Shown here piece by piece: positions 51,189 to 59,774 of a stretch of DNA of 64,000 bases (its first letter is position 1; each line of letters starts with the position of its first letter). Position numbers and translations under genes: made by a program. The DNA is from Candidatus Omnitrophica bacterium UBA6210 (GTDB taxonomy: Bacteria > Omnitrophota > Gorgyraeia > Velamenicoccales > Velamenicoccaceae): the NCBI GenBank assembly GCA_002421805.1, contig DISM01000003.1, forward strand, positions 1-64,000, given 5' to 3'. Below the pieces are notes generated by a model. It was given only the letters and a program-made list of their open reading frames with translations. It was not told the DNA's origin and ran no database searches.

Positions 51189-52181
51189 CTATTTCTCTTT
51201 CTTCAATTTATTGTCGTCGATCTGCATCCCGAGGTTCAAGCCCATGGCTACGATGAGCTCTTTGACTTCCGTCAGGGATTTCTTTCCGAAATTCCTTAAA
51301 CCCAGGAGTTCGCTCTCCGATCTCCTGACCAGGTCGGCGATGATCTTGATATTGGCCTCGCGCAGACAGTTGGAACTGCGAACGGACAACTCAAGCTCGG
51401 AGATCGGCAGGCGCAGCTTTTCATAAAGCTGGGCCTCCTCGGGCGTCATGGCCTCTTCCTCTTCCATCTCTTCAGGGATCTGGCCCAGATTAAGAAAGAC
51501 ATCCAGGTGGCCGCGCATGATATTGGCGGCATAAAGCATCGCATCTTTCGGGTCGATGCTGCCGTTGGTGAACACCTCGATGACAAGACGATCATAATCC
51601 GTCTTTTGCCCCACGCGGGTATTTTCGACGTGATAGGCCACTTTTTTGACGGGCGAAAAGGCCGAATCCACCGGAATGGCCCCGATCACCTGTTCTTCCT
51701 TTTTATTGACCTCTGCGGCCACATAGCCGCGGCCCCGTCCCACCTCGATCTCGACGTTGAATTTAACGTCCTTAGTCAGAGTGGCGATATGAAGATCCGG
51801 ATTCAGGACCTCAACGGTCCCATCCGTGATGATGTCGCGCCCTGTCACTGCCCCGGCCTTGTCTTTCTTGATATAGACGGATTTCGGAGCCCGGGAATGC
51901 GAACTCAGGATCAGGTTCTTGATATTAAGGATGATGTCCGTCACGTCTTCCTGTACGCCTTCAATGGCGCTGAATTCATGAAGGACGGCTTCGATCTTGA
52001 CGGCCGTCACGGCGCTGCCTTCGATGGAAGACAACAAGACGCGCCTAAGGGAATTGCCCAGCGTCACACCGAAACCGCGCTCAAAAGGCTCGGCGATAAA
52101 CCTGGCATAAGTTCCCGTATGCGTCGCCTCATCTATTTCTAGAAACTTGGGTAACTGAAAATCTTTCCACTTGATCCCCAT
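51189..52181 (-). CDS. rpoA: DNA-directed RNA polymerase alpha subunit
   Basis: 330 residues from the ATG at 52181 (GGAGGAGG upstream; the longer frame is not conserved). Alpha NTD with GFGVTLGNSLRRVLLSSIEG and PVKKVAYHVENTRVGQKTDY, then the CTD with LPISELELSVRSSNCL and GLRNFGKKSLTEVKEL. Assembles the polymerase core. Lies between rpsD and rplQ as usual. Confidence 0.97.
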   Translation of the reverse strand: MGIKWKDFQLPKFLEIDEATHTGTYARFIAEPFERGFGVTLGNSLRRVLLSSIEGSAVTAVKIEAVLHEFSAIEGVQEDVTDIILNIKNLILSSHSRAPKSVYIKKDKAGAVTGRDIITDGTVEVLNPDLHIATLTKDVKFNVEIEVGRGRGYVAAEVNKKEEQVIGAIPVDSAFSPVKKVAYHVENTRVGQKTDYDRLVIEVFTNGSIDPKDAMLYAANIMRGHLDVFLNLGQIPEEMEEEEAMTPEEAQLYEKLRLPISELELSVRSSNCLREANIKIIADLVRRSESELLGLRNFGKKSLTEVKELIVAMGLNLGMQIDDNKLKKEK

Positions 52182-52261
52182 CTTGCCTCCTCCATTCCCA
52201 CCGTGCTGGTAAGCCCGCCGCAAACACAAACAGGTACCTTTTTATCTTCAAAGAAAATCTA

Positions 52262-52891
52262 CTATTTAGAATACAACTCGACGATCAACTGTTCCTGAAT
52301 AGGCATCTGGATATCATCCCGGTCAGGCAGGCGCGTCACCGTACCCTTCAGGACATCGGCATCCAACTGGAGCCAGGGAGCAACACCCCTGTCCTTGGAA
52401 AGCTCCATATTCGTCCGCACGACCTTCTTGACGCCTTCCTTGCCCTTGATCTCGACGACATCTCCGGCGCGCACGGAAAAAGACGGGATATCGACCCTCC
52501 TGCCGTTCACATAGACCGAACCGTGACGGACGATCTGGCGGGCCTGGGTATGGGATGTCGCGAACATCAAACGGAACAGCACATTGTCCAAGCGTCTCTC
52601 CAAAAGCTGCAAAAGAACCTTGCCCGTGACTCCCTTGGTCTTGGCGGCGATGCCGAAATATCTGCGGAACTGCCGCTCCATGACCCCATAGATCCTTTTG
52701 ACTTTCTGCTTTTCCCTGAGCTGCAAACCGTAATTGGAAAGTTTTGTGCCCCGTCCCTGGCCGTGCTGCCCCGGAGGAAACGCGCGGCGTGCCACGGCGC
52801 ATTTTTCCGTATAACAGCGCGTGCCCTTCAGGAACAGCTTCATCATTTCCCTGCGGCAGAGGCGACAACTTGGACCCGTATACTTTGCCAT
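52262..52891 (-). CDS. rpsD: 30S ribosomal protein S4
   Basis: 209 residues. Zinc-type N-terminus (CRLCRREMMKLFLKGTRC, then CAVARRAFPPGQHGQ) and the S4 RNA-binding domain (RLDNVLFRLMFATSHTQA). Primary 16S-binding protein. Confidence 0.97.
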   Translation of the reverse strand: MAKYTGPSCRLCRREMMKLFLKGTRCYTEKCAVARRAFPPGQHGQGRGTKLSNYGLQLREKQKVKRIYGVMERQFRRYFGIAAKTKGVTGKVLLQLLERRLDNVLFRLMFATSHTQARQIVRHGSVYVNGRRVDIPSFSVRAGDVVEIKGKEGVKKVVRTNMELSKDRGVAPWLQLDADVLKGTVTRLPDRDDIQMPIQEQLIVELYSK

Positions 52892-52975
52892 TGATTTTCC
52901 CTCGTTTCTTTAATCCCAAAATCACCCCGAACCGCCGCCTTCGCAATCGATACGGCGAGGGGTCTTTCCACAGTT

Positions 52976-53362
52976 TTAAACCCTGCGTCTCTTAGGCGCC
53001 CGGCACCCATTGTGCGGCACGGGCGTCACATCCTTGATCATCCTGACCATCAGACCCGCGGCAGCGATCGCCCTGATGGCGGATTCGCGTCCGGAACCGG
53101 GTCCGTTGACATACACATCCACTTCCACAAGACCGGCATCTTTGGCTTTTTTCGCCGCATCTCCAGCCGCTACCTGCGCGGCAAAAGGCGTAGATTTTTT
53201 AGACCCCTTAAAACCCACGACGCCCGGCGTCGACCAAGAAATAACATTGCCTTGGCGGTCCGTAATGGTGATGATCGTGTTATTGAAACTCGCCTGGATG
53301 TGGGCCACGCCCGCCGTCGAGGTCAAAACCTTTTTTCCTTTTTTCTTTCCTCTTTGTACCAT
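52976..53362 (-). CDS. rpsK: 30S ribosomal protein S11
   Basis: 128 residues. GVAHIQASFNNTIITITDRQ and the end PVPHNGCRAPKRRRV are diagnostic. An AAGGAGT ribosome-binding site directly follows an 11-bp palindrome in its leader (53372-53396). Confidence 0.97.
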   Translation of the reverse strand: MVQRGKKKGKKVLTSTAGVAHIQASFNNTIITITDRQGNVISWSTPGVVGFKGSKKSTPFAAQVAAGDAAKKAKDAGLVEVDVYVNGPGSGRESAIRAIAAAGLMVRMIKDVTPVPHNGCRAPKRRRV

Positions 53363-53371
53363 TGATACTCC

Positions 53372-53396
53372 TTAATTCCGCCTCTGGCGGAATTAA
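53372..53396. repeat. Palindromic hairpin before the rpsK ribosome-binding site
   Basis: TTAATTCCGCC-TCT-GGCGGAATTAA, 11-bp perfect stem with a 3-base loop. On the minus strand it ends at the AAGGAG that serves rpsK, so folding would touch the ribosome-binding site. The core CCGCCTCTGGCGG recurs before rpsC and, degenerate, before rpsM. Confidence 0.8.
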
Positions 53397-53407
53397 TCCC
53401 GCAGCGT

Positions 53408-53493
53408 ATCTTAAAAATTTAAGGTTGCCCGCCGAACCCTGGCCCGGTTTCCGGGCCGAGGTGAGGCTGGTTGAAACCTTAAATTTTCAAGAT
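53408..53493 (-). other. Long structured spacer between rpsM and rpsK
   Basis: Arms 53408-53426 and 53475-53493 (19 nt, one mismatch) pair around an inner stem GGCCCGG (53441-53447) with CCGGGCC (53451-53457). No open frame of note. It could be an RNA switch, a processing site or a small mobile repeat. Spacers of this length are rare inside ribosomal operons. Function unknown. Confidence 0.65.
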
Positions 53494-53520
53494 GGTTACG
53501 CAAGGGATAAAGTTAATTCC

Positions 53521-53934
53521 TCACTTCCCTGCCGGTGCAGCGGCAGGCTTTTTGACGGGAGCCTCGGCCACCCTGATGATGCCGACGTTCTTGCGTGGCC
53601 CCTTCCTCGTCCTGGCGTTTGTTTTTGTCCTCTGGCCGCGGACAGGCAGGGATTTCTTATGCCTCATGCCCCTGTAAGAACCTATATCCATCAAGCGCTT
53701 GATATTCTGAGATATCTCTCTGCGCAGGTCGCCTTCTACGCGATAGCTCTTCTGAAGGACCGCCGTGATATGGGAGACCTCTTCTTCGCTCAAGTCCTTG
53801 CCCCGTTTGGCAGGATCAATCCCCGCTTCTTTCAGGATAATCCGGGAATTGGTCTCTCCGATCCCGTAAAGATATCTCAACGACACGTCGATTCTTTTTT
53901 CTTTCGGAAGGTCGACACCTAAGATTCTTGGCAT
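53521..53934 (-). CDS. rpsM: 30S ribosomal protein S13
   Basis: 137 residues. RILGVDLPKEKRIDVSLRYL, the helix-two-turn-helix region (GIGETNSRIILKEAGI) and the basic end RGQRTKTNARTRKGPRK; a short Ala/Pro/Lys tail beyond the usual end. Flanked by structured spacers on both sides. Confidence 0.97.
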   Translation of the reverse strand: MPRILGVDLPKEKRIDVSLRYLYGIGETNSRIILKEAGIDPAKRGKDLSEEEVSHITAVLQKSYRVEGDLRREISQNIKRLMDIGSYRGMRHKKSLPVRGQRTKTNARTRKGPRKNVGIIRVAEAPVKKPAAAPAGK

Positions 53935-53944
53935 TTTTACTCCT

Positions 53945-53967
53945 TAATCCAGCCTCTAGCGGGATTA
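53945..53967. repeat. Degenerate palindrome before the rpsM ribosome-binding site
   Basis: TAATCCAGCCTCTAGCGGGA and the following TTA form a mostly paired 23-base palindrome, a mutated version of the element before rpsK, again directly upstream of AAGGAGT. A second hairpin (TAGGCC 53966-53971 with GGCCTA 53994-53999) follows toward rpmJ. Confidence 0.6.
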
Positions 53968-54040
53968 GGCCCACCGCTATGTGGTATTGCGGAGGCCTAC
54001 CCCCTTGCGGGGTTAATACGCAAAAAAAATCTCTAGCTCT

Positions 54041-54154
54041 CTATCCCTGCTTCTGTTTATGTTTAGGGTTACTGCAAATGACCCGCAGGATCCCCTGGCG
54101 CTTAATGATCTTGCAACTGTTACAAATCCTTCTGACAGAAGATTTTACTTTCAC
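54041..54154 (-). CDS. rpmJ: 50S ribosomal protein L36 (zinc type)
   Basis: 37 residues from a GTG at 54154 with AAGGAG 7 bases upstream. KVKSSVRRICNSCKIIKRQG followed by ILRVICSNPKHKQKQG: the C-x2-C-x12-C-x4-H zinc site is intact. Position between infA and rpsM is standard. Easily missed because of its length. Confidence 0.95.
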   Translation of the reverse strand: MKVKSSVRRICNSCKIIKRQGILRVICSNPKHKQKQG

Positions 54155-54219
54155 CGTTCTGCTCCTTATGCTGTCGCCGCTATCTCTCTTCGGCGGCGAG
54201 GGAAAAATTCAGCTCTATA

Positions 54220-54438
54220 TCATTTATTTCTGAAGGTGATGCGGCCACGCGTCAAATCATACGGGGACAACTCCACCCTTACTCTGTCTCCTGGAAGGAT
54301 CCGGATAAAATTCATGCGGATCTTTCCGGAAACATGGGCCAGGATCTTATGCCCGTTCTCCAGCTCAACGCGAAACATTGCATTGGGCAAAGATTCCGTA
54401 ATGACTCCCTCGACTTCAATCGCTTCTTCTTTAGCCAT
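54220..54438 (-). CDS. infA: Translation initiation factor IF-1
   Basis: 72 residues, the usual length. S1/OB fold with the family marks EVEGVITESLPNAMFRVELE, ILAHVSGKIRMNFIRILPGD and the end LTRGRITFRNK. Binds the A site of the 30S subunit with IF-2 and IF-3. 16 bp after map, 65 bp before rpmJ. Confidence 0.97.
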   Translation of the reverse strand: MAKEEAIEVEGVITESLPNAMFRVELENGHKILAHVSGKIRMNFIRILPGDRVRVELSPYDLTRGRITFRNK

Positions 54439-54454
54439 AGGCTATTACGAAGGT

Positions 54455-55204
54455 CTATCCTTCCTGGGTTAAAATCACAGGGCCTTTATCCGTCAACGCC
54501 ACCGTGTGCTCAAAATGCGCCGAGGGCTGTTTATCCTTTGTGACGGCAGTCCAGCCGTCACCCAGGACCTTGACTTCCCAGCTTCCGGCGTTGATCATCG
54601 GCTCAATGGCGAAAACCATTCCGGTTTCAAGCAAAGGGCTCTCTTCTTTGGTCACGTAATTGGGGATCTGGGGCTCTTCGTGCAATGCACGTCCAATGCC
54701 ATGCCCCACAAAATCCCGGACCACTGAAAATCCCCTGGTCTCGACATAAACCTGGACAGCGCGGGAAATATCCACCAGGCGGTTGCCGGGCCTGAAGACC
54801 TTGATAGCCTCTTCCAGTGCGCCCTGGGCCGTTTCGATCAGCCTGCGGCGCACCGTATCGATCCGGCCGACGGGAAACGTCTGGGCCATGTCCAAGAAAA
54901 ACCCGTCCTGCTTGATTCCAATGTCGACGCTGACGATATCGCCTTCTCTCAAACGCCGCCGGCCGGGAATACCATGCACGACCTCTTCATTCACCGACAC
55001 GCAGGCATCCGCCGGGTAACCGCAATAACCCTTAAACGCAGACGTCGCACCGAAAGAACGGATCAGATCTCCCGCCTCTTCGTCGAGATCCTTGGTCGTT
55101 ATACCGACTGAAACCATGGCGGCTAGCTCCGTCATGATCTTCGCCAGTATCCGACCACCCCTCTGCATCTTGTCAATTTCCTGACAAGTTTTGATAGGGA
55201 TCAT
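54455..55204 (-). CDS. map: Methionine aminopeptidase, type I
   Basis: 249 residues. Metal ligands in VSVDIGIKQDGFFLDMAQTF (two Asp), the His of VGHGIGRALHEEP, the Glu of MVFAIEPMIN and the Glu of FEHTVALTD. Removes the start Met from new proteins. Overlaps adk by 4 bp. Confidence 0.96.
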   Translation of the reverse strand: MIPIKTCQEIDKMQRGGRILAKIMTELAAMVSVGITTKDLDEEAGDLIRSFGATSAFKGYCGYPADACVSVNEEVVHGIPGRRRLREGDIVSVDIGIKQDGFFLDMAQTFPVGRIDTVRRRLIETAQGALEEAIKVFRPGNRLVDISRAVQVYVETRGFSVVRDFVGHGIGRALHEEPQIPNYVTKEESPLLETGMVFAIEPMINAGSWEVKVLGDGWTAVTKDKQPSAHFEHTVALTDKGPVILTQEG

Positions 55205-55842
55205 TTTAAAGAACTGATGATCTTCTTGATATCCGAAAAAACATCTTTGGAATCCAGGTCTCCCGAAATATTCTCAAGCTTGCCCTGTTTGCGGTAATAA
55301 CTCAGGACGCCTTCGGATTCCTGCAAATAAACGTGCAGCCTGTTCTTGACGGTGGCTTCGTTGTCGTCGGGACGCTGATACAGCTCCACCAGGCATTGAT
55401 CGCAAAGCATATCTTTTTTGGGCGGCATGTTCTTCACATGATAATTCGTGCCGCATTTCGGGCAGACGCGCCTTCCAGTCAGGCGCTGCACCACGATATT
55501 TTCTGAGGTCTTAAGATAAATCGCCTTATCAACCCCACCCGGCAATATCTTGTCCAGGGACTTTGCCTGTGCTTCCGTCCTGGGGAAACCATCTAGGATG
55601 AATCCCTGACCGATATCGGACGCCGACAGTCTCTTTTTGACCATCTCCGTCACTAAAGAATCGGGGACGAGCTTGCCGGCCTCCATGTATGCCTTGGCCT
55701 GCTTGCCTAACTCGGAATTGTTTTTTACCTCACTGCGCAGGATATCTCCGGTCGAGATATGCGGCAGGCGGAATGCCTCGATCATCATCTTCGCCTGCGT
55801 CCCCTTGCCGGCGCCCGGAGGCCCGAACAATATAAGCTTCAT
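55201..55842 (-). CDS. adk: Adenylate kinase with zinc LID
   Basis: 213 residues. P-loop FGPPGAGKGTQAKMM, NMP-binding PHISTGDILRSEV, and a long LID with four Cys (CPKCGTNY and CDQCLVEL) as in zinc-type enzymes. Balances ATP, ADP and AMP. Confidence 0.96.
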   Translation of the reverse strand: MKLILFGPPGAGKGTQAKMMIEAFRLPHISTGDILRSEVKNNSELGKQAKAYMEAGKLVPDSLVTEMVKKRLSASDIGQGFILDGFPRTEAQAKSLDKILPGGVDKAIYLKTSENIVVQRLTGRRVCPKCGTNYHVKNMPPKKDMLCDQCLVELYQRPDDNEATVKNRLHVYLQESEGVLSYYRKQGKLENISGDLDSKDVFSDIKKIISSLK

Positions 55843-55843
55843 C

Positions 55844-57190
55844 TTAACGGCGTCCTCTCAACTTGGTCGATTTCAGAAAACCTTCGTAGTTCCTCATCAA
55901 AAGATGCGACTCGATCTGTTTGACCGTATCCAGGACGACGCCAACCATGATCAAAAGGCCTGTACCGCCGAAAAAGGAAGCCACCAGATAAGGGATCTTC
56001 AACCACGCCATGAGCATGTCCGGAAAAATCGCAATAAAGGCCATAAAAACGGCACCCGGAAGCGTGATGCGCGTCATGACGAAATCCAGATATTCCGACG
56101 TCGGCCGCCCCGGCCTGATCCCCGGGACAAAGCCGCCGTATTTCTTCATATTCTCCGCAATATCCGTCGGATTAAAAACGATCGCGGTATAGAAATAACA
56201 GAAAAAAACGATTAAAAGAGCGTAAACGATCGTGTATAACGCATGGCCGCGGATCAGGTTATTGGCAAAAGCCTGAAAGGCGGCGTTAGGGATGAACGAC
56301 GAAATCGTCGCCGGAAACAAAATGATCGATTGTGCAAAGATGATCGCGATGATCCCCGACTGATCGATCTTGAGAGGAATATATGTGCTCTGCCCGCCGT
56401 AAACCTTCCTGCCGACGACTCGCCTGGCGTATTGGACGGGGATCTTCCTTACCGCCTGGATGACCATGGTGACGGCCAGGATCACGGCGATCAGGAGGAC
56501 CGACATGACCACGAAAACATACGGCTCTAAAGTCCTCTTGGAAGGCGAATAGGGAGAAAACAAAACCCACAGCTGATAACCCGCCGAAGGGATCCTGGAG
56601 ATAATGCCCGCCGTGATAATGAGCGATATACCGTTGCCGATCCCGCGTTCCTGGATCTGCTCACCCAGCCACATGATAAAGATCGTTCCGGTCGTCAAGG
56701 TCAGGATCGTCAGGATACGGAATCCCCAGCCAGGGATCATGACGATCTGGAGGCCTTCAGAGCGCCCCAGGCCTTCCACCCAGATGGCGATGAAATACGA
56801 CTGGATAACAGACAACAGGACCGTGCCGTAACGCGTGTACTGCGTGATCTTCTGATAACCCGATTTGCCTTCCTTGGCCAGTTTTTCCAAGGCGGGAACG
56901 ACAGCCGTCAAAAGCTGCATGATGATCGAACAGGAGATGTATGGCATGATCCCCAGCGCGAAGATCGTCATGCGACTCATGGCGCCGCCGGAAAACATGT
57001 TCATGATGCCAAAGAGCGCTCCGCCTTCCGAAGAGGTAATGCGTCTGAATAATTCTGCCAAGGCGGAACCGTTGATACCAGGGGTCGGAATATAGCAACC
57101 CACACGGTAGACGGCCAAAAGCACCAGAGCGATCAGGATCCGTTTTTTGAGCTCCGGTATCTTAAAAGAATTTAATAACGCAGAAATCAT
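55844..57190 (-). CDS. secY: Protein translocase subunit SecY
   Basis: 448 residues, ten membrane helices. TM1 (KRILIALVLLAVYRVGCYIP) and plug region (GGALFGIMNMFSGGAMSR), the cytoplasmic loop KIPVQYARRVVGRKVYGG and TM7-10 match the family. Start overlaps the L15 stop by one base. Confidence 0.97.
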   Translation of the reverse strand: MISALLNSFKIPELKKRILIALVLLAVYRVGCYIPTPGINGSALAELFRRITSSEGGALFGIMNMFSGGAMSRMTIFALGIMPYISCSIIMQLLTAVVPALEKLAKEGKSGYQKITQYTRYGTVLLSVIQSYFIAIWVEGLGRSEGLQIVMIPGWGFRILTILTLTTGTIFIMWLGEQIQERGIGNGISLIITAGIISRIPSAGYQLWVLFSPYSPSKRTLEPYVFVVMSVLLIAVILAVTMVIQAVRKIPVQYARRVVGRKVYGGQSTYIPLKIDQSGIIAIIFAQSIILFPATISSFIPNAAFQAFANNLIRGHALYTIVYALLIVFFCYFYTAIVFNPTDIAENMKKYGGFVPGIRPGRPTSEYLDFVMTRITLPGAVFMAFIAIFPDMLMAWLKIPYLVASFFGGTGLLIMVGVVLDTVKQIESHLLMRNYEGFLKSTKLRGRR

Positions 57191-57639
57191 TATGACTTCT
57201 TCAGAATTTCTACCGTGCCGGACGCGTCCTGGATCTTTTTGACGGCCGACTCGGTGGCACGATGCACTTTAAGATGCAGCGCTTTATCAACCTTGCCGTC
57301 CCCCAAAAGCTTGACCAACCCTTCCTTGTTCTTGATCAGCCCTTCATCAAAAAGATTGTCCGGCGTCACCGCCGAGCCCTTGGCAAATTTATTCAGGGAG
57401 CTGACATTGACGATCTGATAAGGATTGGAGGAACGACTGGTGAATCCTCTTTTGGGCAGTCTTCGAAAAAGCATCGTCTGGCCGCCTTCATAGCCGGGAC
57501 GAAAATCACGACCGGCCCTGGAGCCCTGCCCTTTATTACCCCGACCGCTGGTCTTTCCGCGGCCCGAGCCGACACCCCGGCCGACAGCCCTGATCTTTTT
57601 ATTGGCGCCGCGAGGCGCGCGGATATCAGTTATTTGCAT
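57190..57639 (-). CDS. rplO: 50S ribosomal protein L15
   Basis: 149 residues from the ATG at 57639; the upstream TTG frame is rejected. GRGVGSGRGKTSGRGNKGQG and the FEGGQ-like YEGGQTMLFRRLPKRGF are diagnostic. It overlaps the end of rpsE by 14 bp; no rpmD lies between them. Confidence 0.96.
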   Translation of the reverse strand: MQITDIRAPRGANKKIRAVGRGVGSGRGKTSGRGNKGQGSRAGRDFRPGYEGGQTMLFRRLPKRGFTSRSSNPYQIVNVSSLNKFAKGSAVTPDNLFDEGLIKNKEGLVKLLGDGKVDKALHLKVHRATESAVKKIQDASGTVEILKKS

Positions 57640-58150
57640 GTTCTTGGCCTTCTGCTGCGTCAAAGCGCTGTTTCCTCAAACTAAAAATTTCCAGATCTCT
57701 GTTCAGGTCCTTCAAGCCTTCGATCGTCGCCAGAATGACATTCAAGGGATTATTGCTGGTCAAACACTTCGTCAAAATGTCCTTGATACCGGCGGCCTCA
57801 CAGACCGCGCGCACAGGACCCGAAGCAATGATCCCGGTCCCTTCAACAGCGGGCTTTAAGATGACGCGGGCCGAACCAAATCTCCCAACAACATCGTGCG
57901 GGATAGTCGTTCCCTGCAAAGGAACTTGCATCATACTCTTTTTGGCTTGGGCGATACCCTTACGGATAGCATCCGAAACCTCATTCGCCTTCCCCAGGGA
58001 AACGCCGACCTTGCCCCTGGTGTTGCCTACGACGACCAGCGCACTGAAAGACAACTTCTTGCCGCCCTTGGTCACCTTGGCCACACGGCTGATCCTGACG
58101 ACCTTCTCGATAGCTTCCTTGCTCTCTGTCACGGAAATAGGCTCAACCAT
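57626..58150 (-). CDS. rpsE: 30S ribosomal protein S5
   Basis: 174 residues from the ATG at 58150 with GGAG 8 bases upstream; the longer open frame upstream runs antisense-free through rplR and is spurious. VVRISRVAKVTKGGKKLSFS and VGKANEVSDAIRKGI-type blocks (VSLGKANEVSDAIRKGIAQA) are the double-stranded RNA-binding and S5 folds. Confidence 0.96.
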   Translation of the reverse strand: MVEPISVTESKEAIEKVVRISRVAKVTKGGKKLSFSALVVVGNTRGKVGVSLGKANEVSDAIRKGIAQAKKSMMQVPLQGTTIPHDVVGRFGSARVILKPAVEGTGIIASGPVRAVCEAAGIKDILTKCLTSNNPLNVILATIEGLKDLNRDLEIFSLRKQRFDAAEGQEHANN

Positions 58151-58151
58151 C

Positions 58152-58511
58152 TTAAAACTCCAATCCACCTTTCCGCGCGGCGTCGGCAAATGCCTTGATG
58201 CGGCCATGATAATCATAGCCGCCCCTGTCAAACACGACGCGCGTAATGTTCTTATTTTTAGCTTCCCGTGCCACGATCTCTCCCAGAGCCGCAGCCGCCT
58301 TGACGTTCCCGCCGTAAGAAATCTTGCTCTTGAAATCCTTGTCTGCTGTCGAGGCGGAAAGCAATGTCGCTCTCTTACCGTCATCAATGATCTGGATAAA
58401 CAGGTTCTGCAGGCTCCGGCGCACGTTTAAGCGGGGGCGCTCCGACGTACCGGAAACCTTTTCCCTGATCCTTAAATGACGTCTTTCCCTGGCTGTTCTT
58501 TTGATCTTCAT
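58152..58511 (-). CDS. rplR: 50S ribosomal protein L18
   Basis: 119 residues. Basic start KRTARERRHLRIREKVSGT, then the 5S-binding core RLNVRRSLQNLFIQIIDD and the end VVFDRGGYDYHGRIKAFADA. Two-base gap to rpsE, 12 bp after rplF. Confidence 0.96.
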   Translation of the reverse strand: MKIKRTARERRHLRIREKVSGTSERPRLNVRRSLQNLFIQIIDDGKRATLLSASTADKDFKSKISYGGNVKAAAALGEIVAREAKNKNITRVVFDRGGYDYHGRIKAFADAARKGGLEF

Positions 58512-58522
58512 CTCTTTTATCC

Positions 58523-59062
58523 TTACTTCGTGACGGCTTTGCCGACTTTTCTACGGATACGCTCATCCTTATAGCGGATTCCTTTTCCTTTATAGGGCTC
58601 CGGAGGACATATCCGGCGGATCTCCGCAGCGACCTGGCCCACCTGGGTCTTGTCGACGCCAGAAACCGTGATCTCCACCTGCTTGGAAGCATCAATCTTG
58701 ATCCCCTCGGGGATAGGATACTCCACGGGATGGGTGAACCCGACATTGAGCTTCAGGTTTTTTCCCTGCGTCTGTGCCTTATAGCCCACCCCTTCGATAA
58801 TGAGAGTCTTTGAAAAACCAGACGTCACGCCGATAATCATGTTCTGCGCCAGGGCGCGCGTCGTCCCAAACATGGCCCTGACGGGTTTCGTGTCTTTCAA
58901 GGCACTGAAAAAAAGCTTGTTATCCTTCTGTTCGCAAGCGATGTCTCCGGAAAACTTAAATTCTATCTTTCCCTTGGGCCCTTCCACCTTCAGGCAGCTT
59001 TCCTGCACATCGACCTTGACGCCGGGTAAAATATCAACTGGTCTTTTTCCTATTCTAGACAT
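58523..59062 (-). CDS. rplF: 50S ribosomal protein L6
   Basis: 179 residues, two L6 repeats. MSRIGKRPVDILPGVKVDVQ at the start and the conserved PEPYKGKGIRYKDE at the end. Close to the usual 177. Starts 6 bp after rpsH. Confidence 0.97.
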   Translation of the reverse strand: MSRIGKRPVDILPGVKVDVQESCLKVEGPKGKIEFKFSGDIACEQKDNKLFFSALKDTKPVRAMFGTTRALAQNMIIGVTSGFSKTLIIEGVGYKAQTQGKNLKLNVGFTHPVEYPIPEGIKIDASKQVEITVSGVDKTQVGQVAAEIRRICPPEPYKGKGIRYKDERIRRKVGKAVTK

Positions 59063-59068
59063 AGCTCC

Positions 59069-59464
59069 TCACCAAACGTAACAGAGAACTTCGCCGCCGA
59101 TGCCCGCTTCCCTGGCCTTCGCTTCCGTCATCAAACCCTTGGATGTCGTCATGATCGCTGTCCCCTTGCCGCGCAGGACCCTGGGAAGATGCCTGATATC
59201 CGCATACACGCGCAACCCCGGACGGGACACTCTCTTCAGATTAATGATCACGGATTTCTTATGAACATACCTCAGGTAAATCCTCAAAACACCCTGCTTG
59301 GTGTCCTTGATGACCCTGAAATTATCAATAAAACCTTCCTCTTTAAGGATCCCGGCGATTCCCTCCAGAAGCTTGGAATACGGAACATCCGTCTTCTCCT
59401 GGCGGGCCCTCGCGGCATTCCTGATCAATGTCAACATATTGGCGATCGGATCTGTAAAACCCAT
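59069..59464 (-). CDS. rpsH: 30S ribosomal protein S8
   Basis: 131 residues. MGFTDPIANMLTLIRNAARA start and the C-terminal TTSKGLMTEAKAREAGIGGE, ending LCYVW as in most S8. The gap of about 100 bp to rpsN holds no gene. Confidence 0.97.
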   Translation of the reverse strand: MGFTDPIANMLTLIRNAARARQEKTDVPYSKLLEGIAGILKEEGFIDNFRVIKDTKQGVLRIYLRYVHKKSVIINLKRVSRPGLRVYADIRHLPRVLRGKGTAIMTTSKGLMTEAKAREAGIGGEVLCYVW

Positions 59465-59565
59465 ACAATTTCTCCTCTTCTCTCGATACTCAAAACTTTG
59501 ACTTCAGCGTTTCCCTGCCTGCCCTCGGCCTTCAGCCAGAGCCAAAAGCAGACGTATCGCTGGCC

Positions 59566-59751
59566 CTACCAGCTGGCCTTACGCACGCCGGGGATCTCCC
59601 CCTTGGACGCTAATTCCCTGAAACAGATACGGCAGAGCTGAAATCTTCTGTAATAGCCGCCACTGCGGCCGCAGAGCCGGCAACGGTTCGTTTTGCGCGT
59701 CGAAAACTTCGGCGTTCTCTTCCAGCGATTGATTTGTGATTTCTTAGCCAC
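59566..59751 (-). CDS. rpsN: 30S ribosomal protein S14, zinc (type Z) form
   Basis: 61 residues, the short zinc form: CRLCGRSGGYYRRFQLCRIC gives the four Cys ligands, and the end GEIPGVRKASW is typical. Starts 23 bp after rplE. Confidence 0.97.
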   Translation of the reverse strand: MAKKSQINRWKRTPKFSTRKTNRCRLCGRSGGYYRRFQLCRICFRELASKGEIPGVRKASW

Positions 59752-59774
59752 AGTTAATCCTTCCGTGAAAGATT

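Noticed and set aside
58151..58387. 79-codon extension of rpsE
   Set aside because: It overlaps rplR entirely and is not S5-like; the ATG at 58150 gives the normal protein.
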